This document shows, one piece after another, positions 1-10,295 of a stretch of DNA of 64,000 bases. Made by a program: the position numbers and the translations under genes. The notes beneath the pieces were generated by a model. It made no database searches, was not told the DNA's origin, and saw only the letters and a program-made list of their open reading frames with translations. The DNA comes from Euwallacea fornicatus. Lineage: Eukaryota; Arthropoda; Insecta; Coleoptera; Curculionidae. Each line of letters opens with the position of its first letter. Positions within the stretch are counted from its first letter, which is position 1. The stretch covers positions 1,984,001 to 2,048,000 of the forward strand of contig NC_089575.1 of NCBI RefSeq assembly GCF_040115645.1. Reading direction: 5' to 3'.

Positions 1-694
1 GGAGGTCATAGTATGCAAGACCGGCTATCTTTCAGTATTTTTTTCAGTCTTCTAGTTACAGCCGTTTTGGCTCAAAACGCCTCCAAAATTCAAAAATTTG
101 AATGTCCCGCGTAACCGTTCGGCGCCATGATTGGTCAGAATTAATGTCAAAACACAATGTCGCCAACAACGTAAGCGTAAACACCCCATTTCAAATTAAT
201 TTTCCCTTTTTGCTGATTTCTAACTTATTTAAGAATTAATTCAGGGAAAAATCAATGGAAAACCTGAGGATAATTATTATGTGATCTGCTTTGATGTCCC
301 TACGGTAAATACGCAAGTTTCTTATTACCCCATAATGATAACACAAAGACATAACCTAACCTTTTATCTCATTTAGTAAACCTCAAATGCCATGAGTAAG
401 ATTACGAACTAGGTTCTACTAGATTTATAAAATTGTCCATTGATTTTTCCCTGAATTAATTCTTAAATAAGTTAGAAATCAGCAAAAAGGGAAAATTAAT
501 TTGAAATGGGGTGTTTACGCTTACGTTGTTGGCGACATTGTGTTTTGACATTAATTCTGACCAATCATGGCGCCGAACGGTTACGCGGGACATTCAAATT
601 TTTGAATTTTGGAGGCATTTTGAGCCAAAACGGCTGTAACTAGAAGACTGAAAAAAATACTGAAAGATAGCCGGTCTTGCATACTATGACCTCC
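1..694. repeat. Long foldback inverted repeat, left edge cut by the window
   Basis: Bases 1-259 are the reverse complement of 436-694, around a 176 bp unique spacer. I found one mismatch (near base 80 against 616). Base 1 pairs with 694, so the left arm continues outside the window. The right arm may run on to about 800, where an ACACCCTGTATATA motif resembles the transposon ends seen elsewhere here. No transposase is encoded, so this looks like a non-autonomous foldback or MITE, or the ends of a deleted element. Near-identity of the arms points to a recent origin or gene conversion. Confidence 0.9.
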
Positions 695-786
695 ATATAA
701 AAATTTTTCAATTGGATAATCCGTACAGGCGCAAAAAAATAAAAACCAATTTCCCATGTTAATCTCCTATATTCAATGTTCGCTTG

Positions 787-825
787 GACACCCTGTATAT
801 ATATATATGTATATATATACATCAT
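787..825. repeat. CACCCTGTA motif running into a TA microsatellite
   Basis: ACACCCTGTATATATATATATG is followed by an imperfect TA run. The CACCCTGTA/TACAGGGTG motif recurs through the window and is probably a transposon terminus. It may mark the outer end of the foldback beginning at base 1. Confidence 0.5.
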
Positions 826-1633
826 CGCAGTTTTGGGTCCTGCGTTTAGATTCGTTTCAAGTTTATTGATTTCTCAGAAATGGGGGTTTTCAAGGTACGC
901 TCGGGGCGACCCATGAAGCCCCATATGGGAATTTTTTACCTATGAATTCGGGCGAATGTTGACCTGGCGCTCGGGGCGCGCTCCAGAAATGACGTACAAA
1001 TCGAGAAGCGGGCGGCCGTCTATAGCTGTCAAATTGAATTTCTTTCCGTCATTCCGTCACATCCGTGTCATTTTGAATTATTTTCCGAAAATCGCCAAAA
1101 TGTGCCGCCGTTTTGTCGGAATCGTGGAAAATCGCGGAGCGAAAATTTTCCCAGTTTTCACCCGTACGCCAATAATGGACTTTATTATCGAACGACTTTC
1201 ATCCCGCTTTTGCATTCCTGTATTTTCGAAACACTCAAATCGATCAGCGGCTCTGTAAGAATGATTACAGCACGTCAGAGCGGTTGTCCGAACGGGTATT
1301 CATCGATTAAAGTGGGAACAAATTCGTCTTTCCAAGGGAAATGAACGATTCGTTAAAGACGCTGCGTACGCCTTGGGGCAAACTCGGACCGGCGCACGAG
1401 GAAAATGCGCGGGCTACTTTATTCCGGTATTTTTCCAAAGTTTATTAACGCGAAATTAGAAATAAACAACGGTCGACTCCTGCCGGCCGACCTCGGCGCC
1501 CCGGAAATGCGGGAAAACAAGAGAATTTCCGAAAATGACAGTCGCCCGAGAAAGTCGAAAATTGGCGCGCGGGCAGGGAATAAGAAACTAAGAAAAAAAT
1601 CGTCTTTCACAATTCCGAGAAATAACGGTGGGT
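826..1633. other. Spacer with no supported gene
   Basis: The sequence is fairly CpG-rich with short overlapping ORFs on both strands. None has a recognisable domain or a convincing splice structure. I see nothing that can be annotated. Confidence 0.6.
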
Positions 1634-1970
1634 TTTGACAGTTCCTGAAGAAAAATCAAATTTGACAGTTGCTGAAAAAAATCCAATTTGACAGTTTCTG
1701 AAAAAAAAATTCAATTTGACAGTTGCTGAAAAAAATCCAATTTGACAGTTGCTGGGAAAAAAATTCAATTTGACAGTTGCTGAAAAAAATCCAATTTGAC
1801 AGTTTCTGAAAAAAAAAATTCAATTTGACAGTTGCTGAAAAAAATCCAATTTGACAGTTGCTGGGTAAAAAATTCAATTTGACAGTTGCTGAAAAAAATC
1901 CAATTTGACAGTTGCTGGGAAAAAAATCCAATTTGACAGTTTCTGAAAAAAAATCCAATTTGACAGTTAC
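1634..1970. repeat. 26-29 bp tandem array, about 13 units
   Basis: Each unit starts TTTGACAGTT and continues (G/T)CTG(A/G)-A-run-T(C/T)CAA. I count 13 starts. Plain 26 bp units ending AAATCCAA alternate with 27-29 bp variants that have longer A runs, giving a higher-order period near 54 bp. Apparent proteins on the minus strand here (repeated NWIFFSNCQIEFF-like strings) are by-products of the repeat. Confidence 0.93.
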
Positions 1971-4900
1971 AGACATTCATTTGTTTTTCCCGATTCGCGT
2001 GCCATTTCTCATCGCTTCTGAGGCACGGCCCGAAGGCAGAGCCAAAATCTACCCATATCCCTGAGCAAAACAGTTTCCCACGCGATGCGGACTTTATGGG
2101 TCGCACCGTATACGCAGCTCAACGTTGAAAGTGACAGATGCAGATGCCTGCAGGACTGGAAATTCCCAACAAACGGAAAGGTATTTGGTCACTTTTCTTC
2201 CACGATGCTGTAGAAGGTCCGCGTTCCAGCATGCTGCCAAAGTTTGCCGAATGATTTCTACAGCATGTTCATGGAAAGGGAGCCAACTTAGGCACCGAAA
2301 AATGGAACTCTGCTGTTATTCTCATGTGCTGTCGCGTGCGAAAAAGTACTTTACGCACGTGTGTAATTACCAGCAGTTGCATGGTTTTTGGGCGATTTCC
2401 TTCTGTAAGTTGACATAGATGTAGCACACCCCTAACTTCAACTTACAGTGCGATGTGACGGACCTGTGGAAAATGGTAACACCGGCAAAACGCCATTGTT
2501 ACGCAACTTCGGTCAGACACACTTAAATTTTAAAAAAATTGTTATGTAAAGTCGATTTCGTCATGGTGTTGTAGGTCAAGGCTGCAGATGTCCCGTCCGT
2601 GAATCGACTCATCGAACGAAATCATCGAAAACTATTCAATTTCATTTTTACGCAATCAAACGCGGACGTTATGCCTTTTTCGCAACACGTCGAGGTGTCG
2701 GTACGGTCCTGTTCAAAATTTCAGAGCTTCGGCCATTCCTCGATGCCCAAATTGGCTCCACTTTTGTGGACGCCCCATAGGAAATATTACGTAAGACTCG
2801 ACACCACGCTGAAACATTCGGTTCTGTGGTGTTGTGCCAGAAATGTTGCTAGATGTGCCCTTCGATTCGTTAACGATCCCCGTTCCTGCAAAACTCTTAA
2901 TTCTAAGAAAGCCAACGTATCGATAAACTTGAATCGAATCTAAATGTAGGATCCAAAACTGCAATGATATATATATAGAGTGTTCAACGTAAAAGTGAGC
3001 AAGCATGCGCCGACTTCCTGCGCAGCCGGAAGTGTGACGTCACTGGAAGTGTTTTAGACGAGGCCGCGTCCGGGCGGCTGCCGAACCGCTAAATATTCGT
3101 AGTTTCCCCAAAATGTCTGATGGCGGTTCCCGGTGGGGCGCCCTGTACAGCGTCAGTAAAAAGTATCGCGACACATACAGGACTCTCGTAAATTTGGTAT
3201 TTAAAGAAAAACGCCTAAACCCACGTAATTTTATTTTTAAAAAGGTGTTTAATGCATTATTTTGGATGTTAGCGGTTTTTGCCCTTATCCAGGTACCTCC
3301 ACTGACTATTTTCAAATGGGGAGGCGCCCATTGTGGTGTATCAGCTGAAAGGTTTAAAGACTTAAAGACTTAAAAATTTTTTTTTTTTAGTTTTGAGCAT
3401 GCAGCTTTCTTAAACAGTAAAATTATTAAATACGAAATAAAGCAATTTACCATTACATCGAACCAAATTGAAATTTCTTTAATAAAAGCTCCGATTGGGC
3501 TCCAACGACAATTTGGCAATGACTCAGTCGTTCTTCGATCCTTTTATCCAATTATCCAGGGTTGCTTCTGTTATCAATTTTATTTCTGTTTGGACTCTAA
3601 GACATAAATCGTATAAATTTTGTCGTTTATTTTCGTAAACGGAACCCCTTAAGTGACGCCACAAAAGAAAAAAAAAAAAAAAAAAAACAAGGGGCGTAAA
3701 ATCTGGAGATCGCGGGGGCCATTCTATTGCGCCTGTTTTATCCGTCTCCTAGGGCAGACCGCGTCGAGATACCCTCTCGCCGTCAATGCACAATGAGGTG
3801 GTGCACCATCTTGTTGCAATCGAACATTACTGGCCACCTGTTCCCCATTTCCCCCAAGAGAAATCGCGGCGATTTATGGAACTATTCTTTTGCAATAAGG
3901 GCAAGTATGACGCGTCGTTTAAGTCCCTCTCTATGAAAAACGGACCGATGAACTGGTGGCCGATTGCACCCATCCGTGCATTGACCTTCTGCGCGTGTTG
4001 CGTACGCAGAGTCTGCATCCGACGATGATGATTGTCTGTGGAGCAGTAGCGACAGCTACGTCGATGGATGGATCCATTTGGGCATAACGTCCGAAAATAA
4101 CATTCCAGAAAAAAACCCATCAGCACGACCACTGCTGGTTCTGCCGAGACGGAACGGAAGACTCCCCCGCACACGCCGTCTGGGAGTTGGGAGCGTTCGG
4201 TATGGGAGGAGGAACGAAAGGAGGCGAGAGAAAGAGGAGTGAATCTGGTGATAGGGAGAGAGAGCTGCGAGAAGTGGAAGGCATTCCAGTGGGTGGTTGG
4301 AAGAATAATGCGCAAGAAAGTTGCCGAGAGGGCGAGGGGAAGAGAAGCTTATGGAATGAGGAGTAGCTCGAGCGACCGAGGGCCCCGACGAGACGGTTCT
4401 GGGTCCAGGGAAAAGAGGAGGGGTGGCTTTAGCGGGTAGATGGACGAAGAACTCAAATCCCACGCTACACGGTTGTCGCCAACGGGCCACCAAAGATCCC
4501 TAGCCGGGTGCCTTTGGGAGGATTTCCACCGGGAGGATTTCCGCCTCCTCGCGGCGCGGAAAAGAGGAAAAATCTGCTATTCTGAATGGTGCTTTCCCGC
4601 GTCAGTTCACAAAGTCCTATCCTGCGTTCAAGATCTTCAGGCGGAACCCTTGGGTAAGGGAAATTTAGCACGGATGAAATTTTCCTCCCGTCCAAAGCAT
4701 GCTCAGAGGTTACGTAGATACATGAAATCCATCGGCAAGTTTACTGGGGGATTGCACGGGGTGTTCTTCGATAGATACGAGAATTTCTAGCGTTTTATCG
4801 CCGCCAGGTGCCGCTCGGGGTCTTCCAAATTTTAGAGCAGTTTTCGCACTTCCAGTTTGTTGGTATTTTTCGTTAATCTAGCAACGTACGCTTCCAATAA

Positions 4901-5352
4901 TGAGTCGGCCTGAGTGTTCCTCGTCGAATATGAGACGCAGCTCTTCCGCCACTTTCAAAAAGGTTAAAATTTCAACTTTCTGATTCTTAGACCGACAATG
5001 CTCAACAACTGGGCTCGATTACTAATGGGTTCCACGAAAACCAGAACGCTCGGTGCACGAAAATCGTTTACAGCGAAGACGATTTGGAATTATCACGTGT
5101 CACCGCCATTTTTTCACTCTCTCCTAGAGTGAAACGGGAATAGGCGGCCAATGTGCGGCTCAAAGCGGAAAACTTTCCATGACGTGAACTTTGTTCTATT
5201 TTTATTATAGAAATTTGTGGATCTAATTTTGGTTCTGAGCAAACCGTTACATCCCTTATTGAATTACCTTTCAGCCGATATACTGCAAGGGGACCTTTTC
5301 ATTTAAAGGTAAAAAGTTGGCAGGGGTAGCGGAATGGGGGCGAAAGTTTTAA
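1971..5352. other. Repeat-poor spacer with no supported gene
   Basis: There is a 25-base A-rich run at 3661-3686. The longest ORFs are 162 and 145 codons on the minus strand near 3827-4493. They overlap ORFs on the other strand, have low-complexity composition and match no family I recognise. No splice-linked coding series is visible. A GCGCCCTGTACA motif at 3138-3149 may be a transposon end. Confidence 0.5.
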
Positions 5353-5601
5353 CATCAAATATATATTTTCGAATTTTCACAAATAACTCGAAAATGGCAA
5401 AAAAATTGGGGGGCTCCATTAAAAAAAAAAAAAACATAATTTGGTGCTACCACACTTTTATGACGGACCCTGTACATTTGAAAATAACTTGAAAATACGT
5501 GCCTTTTATTCCCCCAAAACTTTGCTAAGACAAATTTCCTTCCGAAACTTATATTTACCGAGATATCGCAATTTGACGCACTAATGAGCAACCCTGTATA
5601 T
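5353..5601. repeat. Dispersed repeat family A, copy 1
   Basis: This segment aligns by eye with 19836-20066. Shared blocks include CGAAAATGGC, TTGAAAATA and TTATATTTA.CGAGATATCGC, and both end CACTAATGAGCAAC.CTGTA. It carries ACCCTGTA motifs at about 5468 and 5590. It is probably a MITE or a fragment of a larger transposon. Confidence 0.75.
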
Positions 5602-5689
5602 ATACAAACTTTAAACTACTACCGTGAACTAAGTATTACTTTGCTACTTCAACTTTCCGTATGATTTAATGCGGCTTTCACAAACGATA

Positions 5690-6660
5690 TTAATCCTATG
5701 TTGACACTGAATGCTCCCGTTGGGTCTCTGAAATCCAAAAAATAGAGCACGAAAAACCGTAATTTGTAGGGACTTTCAAAACCGCGAAAATTAATATGAA
5801 TGTCAGTCCATATCTCAGGAAGTAAAAGAGGCGGAGCAATCCGCTCAGTGCAGGCTGATAGAGCTCATTCGGGCGATTAATCCGGAGTATATTTTCAGTT
5901 TAGTCGCTCCTGGGATTCCCAAAGTATCAGAACTTTATGTGAAATTTTTAGGAACGAATCGAAAGCTCCGAGGTGATTTTTTTTTTTTTTTAATTCTCTA
6001 ATCGACGAAAGTGGATCCCGGACTACTCCCATTGAGGCTTCAAGTATTAAGGAGCGGAACTTAAAGGCTCCTCACTTCGAGGGCCTTTCAAATCGGGAAA
6101 ATTACTGTCAATGTTAGTCAATATCTCACGAAGTAGCAGAGGCCGGACCACGCTCCCTGTGCAGGCCGACAGGCCTTATCCGAGCGTTTAATTCGAATTG
6201 TGTTTTTACAGTGGTTCCTCTCTGCATTGTTAAAATATTCGGGTTTAAAGTTTCAAAAGTGGTTAAAATTGGATCCCCGCCACATTGTGATTAAAAGTCC
6301 GGAATTTTTGTGGCGATATTTATTGCCCCAATCGACAGGTATGGGTCGTATCGTCGACCCCAGATGCTCTCGCCGAGCCCCTGGAAAATTAGCCCCTCAA
6401 TTCGAGGAGGCTGAATCGCGAGGGCATTTAAAATGATCGAAATCGGCATTAATTCTAGTCCATATCTCAGGAACTGAAGGAAAGAGAACGGCCCATTCGG
6501 CGTAGGCCGCCAGAGCTTGCCGAGGTCATTAATATGATCTGTATGTTTAATGAAATTGCCCTTCGTGCCGCGAACGTATAAATTTTTCAAAAGTGGTTAA
6601 ATTCCAGTACTCCTCGCCTCGGTGGCGATAGATATTCGAATCAATTTTGATGCAGCTTTA
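5690..6660. repeat. Diverged ~320 bp tandem array, about three copies
   Basis: The block AGTC(C/A)ATATCTCA(G/C)GAA recurs at about 5803, 6116 and 6455. Each time it follows a segment with CTTTCAAA.C.GGAAAATT-like sequence, and in the later copies a TTTCAAAAGTGGTTAAA block comes after it. Spacing is about 311 and 340 bp. The copies are clearly diverged. No protein can be read across them. This is satellite-like or an old tandem duplication. Confidence 0.75.
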
Positions 6661-6837
6661 TGCAATCGGAAGGAAACACGCGTATTTCTCGATAAAATGG
6701 CGAATTCGGATTGAGTGGACTAAAATGTCAATAACGGAGGAAATCCAAAGGTTCTTGATGTTGCCGTTTTAGAGCGTGGGGACGTAAAAATGTAAAAGGG
6801 AGGTTTATGTCGCGTTTATGGATATGCGAAGATGACG

Positions 6838-7112
6838 TACGGGGTGTCCCAGGGAAAACCGTCCAACCTTGATGTCCGTTATGTAGTTCATTGAAAAAGA
6901 CGCTGAAACGCTTCAAGCTCGACAGAGACGGGGGCATCATTTTTAGGGAGAAAGTCGTTTTCCCTCCACCCCCGAGAACCACCCTTTCGAAAATTTCAAT
7001 CTCGGGGAGCGGTTGCGCTGTACACTGTCGGAAAGCTAATTTTATTCCCTTTACGATCGGGGCTTTATTTCGTATTTTCGAAAGTCGGTTTTGTGGAAAC
7101 TGAAGGAAAACG
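6838..7112 (+). repeat. Dispersed repeat family D, plus-strand copy
   Basis: It starts at a GGGGTGTCCC motif. It shares CCTCCACCCCCG, GAAAG.TAATTTTATTCCCT and a TTTCG.ATTTT stretch with the reverse complement of 8400-8640. It is non-coding and probably a transposon fragment. Confidence 0.65.
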
Positions 7113-7866
7113 CGATTTTAGCCATTTTTACCGATATTCTATTTACTTCATCGTGAGAAATCTCGAACGTGGCCTCTATCGAGTTGCACGCACATGTACA
7201 AAACGTTGTCGCAGATCATCTAACATTTCCGATGTTATTGACCTGCACTTTGGACGGTTGGCGTACGTAATCCTCGACGGAACCAGAATGTGTGTCACAG
7301 ACGTTGGTAGGCAAACGTCCTCACGTAAAAAAAAAAAAACCGAGAGGCTAAAGTCTGGGCATCTCGCGGGCCGCTCCACCTGACCCCTGCTCACCCGTCG
7401 ATCTTCCGGGGAATTCTTCATCTAGAAACTATCGGGCGGCAGCGGTGGACCGTGGGGTCGCTCCATCCCGTTAAAAAAATAATTCCCATCCCAAAAGGGG
7501 GGGAGGGGGGGATCTTGTTCGGGTGTTTCAGTCATCCTGGGAGATATGGCGTCTTGTAGGGATTATGGACAGTTTTCTCCATTTAAGTTTCTGTGAATGA
7601 AAAATGGTCCGTCAACGCGATCGCTCAAAATCTCTGCCCAAACGTTCGATTTTTGATATTACCGAGGATGGGTCTCTCGGAATAAAAGAGGATTGACGGC
7701 GCTCCAGTGACGATAGTTACGTCCATTAACTTCACCATTTAACTAGAACGGACATGCATCGGAACATGCTGTATTAGATAACAAATGCGTGTTTAAATAA
7801 CATGTTACCAAAGCATTCGCAGAATTCGATGGTCGCAACCATCCTCATTTGATTTTAGTAATAGTT
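7113..7866. other. Spacer with no supported gene
   Basis: It contains an A run at 7327-7339 and a G-rich run at 7496-7510. ORFs are short and overlap on both strands. No domain is recognised. Confidence 0.5.
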
Positions 7867-7929
<63 letters not shown>

Positions 7930-7936
7930 CACACAA
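7867..7936. repeat. Compound TA/CA microsatellite
   Basis: (TA)n, (CA)n, (TA)n and a second short CA block follow one another. The run abuts the truncated transposase relic on its right. Confidence 0.95.
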
Positions 7937-8110
7937 CATAAGGACGTAATTTCCCCTTTTCCTTCAATTCTGTGAGCGGCACTTTCTGAGACGCCGCATT
8001 CCTCAGCAATCTCGCGCACAGATGTTCCGTTGTCCGTCTGGACATGTCCCAGAACCGCGATTTGGCCTTCATCGCTTCCCAGGTGGTCAACTTTGTGTTT
8101 TTTTATCTTG
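7935..8110 (-). pseudogene. Fragment of a transposase N-terminal helix-turn-helix
   Basis: The minus strand reads TSVREIAEECGVSESAAHRI. It continues in another frame as LKEKGKLRPYV and then runs into the microsatellite. The series R-x-IA-x-E-x-GVS-x-S followed by an LKE.G..PY-like ending resembles the HTH region of insect mariner-like transposases with a DUF4817-type N-terminus. That family name is from memory. The frame change and loss of the catalytic part make it a relic. Confidence 0.5.
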
Positions 8111-8399
8111 GACAGAATCAATCTCAACGCGCCTCGTCAGCGACTTAAGTACATGGGCGCGTGGACGCCATTTTGTCAGGATCGTCTCGATTAAAGACGC
8201 GAGCTGCCGCTCTCGCGGAATTATTGTTTTTGTCTCACGATCTCGATTTCCCTCTCGCGGTCTAAGTGCGAAGCGACGTCTTGTCACGTGCTACTGAAAC
8301 CACTAAGTGCAGAGGGAAATGTCACAAATCGGCCCTCCAAGAAAACCAGGGTTGATCAATTTTAAGCGGGATGTCGGCAATGACACGTTTGGAAGCGTT

Positions 8400-8640
8400 T
8401 TGAGTCTTCCAGCATTGATTCCCGTTACATTCGCGGTTAAAATGAAATTGTTTGGCTTCTGGTCCGTTTCCACGCGGCCAACGTAGAAACATAAAAAACG
8501 AAAGCTCCACCATGTAGGGAATAAAATTATCTTTCAAACGAGGTACAACACAACCCCCATTCCAATTTGAATATTTCAACAGCGAGGTTTCCGGGGGTGG
8601 AGGAACGGCTTTTTTAAACAACTTCCTCACCAAATGACGG
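8400..8640 (-). repeat. Dispersed repeat family D, minus-strand copy
   Basis: The reverse complement aligns with 6838-7112, with shared TTCCTCCACCCCCGGAAACC and GAAAGATAATTTTATTCCCT. Opposite orientation about 1.3 kb apart would allow a weak stem between the copies. Confidence 0.65.
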
Positions 8641-10129
8641 CCCCCTGCCTACGAAAGTTAACGTTTTGTTTTTTTTTTCTTAATAAACCACAAAATTCGG
8701 CGCGGACACGTTTCCCCGGCACACTCTGTATCAGTTTGACGGCTGCGACGCCGCAGAGCTGGAAAGGCCGAACGGTTTTTTGTCGGGAAGTCTGACAGCC
8801 GCCACCACTGGCCGCTCCTGCCACCTACGCTCGCACTAGAGCCATCTATGAGGCGCGCCAGGTGGCACGTGCGGCACTACCGGGTCTCACTCGAGACATG
8901 GAAAAGTGCGGTTCCTCGGGAAGAATCTCTTAATTTCGCGAAAGATATTGCTGAAATCCGGTTGAGCAGGAGCTGCTTCGTCGCCGTGCGCAATGACGGT
9001 TTTAGATTTATAACTTAACGACGCTGTTAAACGCGATCGCTAAACCGGGCTTTTGCACTTACCAATGGGGATGAGATCGGGGAGTCCGTGTAGCGCCTTT
9101 AGCTCGACAGAGAGCAGCCAAAACGCAATGGAGGCTATTCTAACTTCCATCGGATCTGAAACAAACAATAAAACTTTACGATTTGAAGTTCGGGTTCTTG
9201 CAATGATGCACCAAATTCTCCCGAACTCCGGGACATATATCACCTTTGGTTCGGACATAAAACTTCCTCGAAGTGCAAAACTCATGTTCACAAACAAACT
9301 CGAACTATCAGACACATAAAACAAAGTTTCAATTTTAAGTTTCATTCGAAACTGCTTTTAATAGCGCCTGTTTAATGCGAGAGGCGTGTCAATGAGCATT
9401 AAAACTTTTAATGCTTCGGATGCTAAGCATACACTCGCTTACCATCACTTTCAACACGGGGACTCGCTTAATGTCCCATTTAGGATCGAATAAGTTCATT
9501 GAGCACTGACGCAACAGGACAGAGAAACATCGCTATTTTTGCCCCTCGCAGTGCGGATTTAAATTTAAATGAACGTGGCTATTACACCGGCAAGAGAAGG
9601 TTAATTTCCCCTTTACGTACCAGCATACAACTCACTATAAAACACACTCGGATGCGAAATAGCACAAAAACCGTGAACGACCCTCTGGGGTAATCTGGGG
9701 ACCCACCTGCATGTAACAAACACCCTTTATGCCTCAAAAATTCGATTTTGCAGCAGATTAACCTTTGTACACGTTCTGTCTAGTCTCGAATTGAAACCCA
9801 AGCTGCTGGGAGCATTTCGCAACCCTCACTGCTGCTGATTCTGGATGGAATCGCACAGCATCCGAAGCCGGAGCAAGCGCCCTGTCCTCACGTCTGGAAA
9901 GGACAAAGTAATAAGGGAGATATTGAAAAAATGTTTCGGGGATAAGAGAAATGTGTTGGCTACATTGATTAAATCGCAATTTCACCCTTTCAAAGGGTGA
10001 AATCGGCTGTCTCCAAGAATCTTTACGTCGAGAAATTAGACGCAGATAAACTTTGCCTCATCAGCGGCGTGGCCGCCTGTTCCATCTTCGATCTAAATTT
10101 CCATTACATTTAATTTTAATTAGTGTAAG
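8641..10129. other. Spacer with no supported gene
   Basis: ORFs of about 100 codons at 9040-9345 lie on both strands at once and match no known family. No exon series with consistent splice phase was found. Confidence 0.5.
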
Positions 10130-10295
10130 AAGTTCTGAGCAAGGCATGTTACTCAAAGTTTCGAAATATTGTGCTGTAATGCGAGGGAAAATAGAAATTT
10201 CGGCGTTGATTCAGTTTGCGTACGAGTAGTTGTGTGTGCATGTTTCGAAGCGAGAGCTGCAAGTTTTGCTGACTGAACGCTATACAGGGTGCTCT
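10130..10295 (+). repeat. Dispersed repeat family B, partial copy
   Basis: It shares TAATGCGAGGGAAAATA, TTCAGTTTG.GTACGA.TAG and GAGAGCTGCAAGTTTTG-like blocks with 15595-15725, and more weakly with 16340-16480. The copy ends at TATACAGGGTG, a probable transposon terminus. Confidence 0.7.

Noticed and set aside
1656..2106. Two minus-strand ORFs of 106 and 113 codons with repeated NWIFFSNCQIEFF strings
   Set aside because: They are translations of the 26-29 bp tandem array.
3827..4493. Minus-strand ORFs of 162 and 145 codons
   Set aside because: Overlapping frames with low-complexity S/R/P composition, ORFs also on the opposite strand, and no domain.
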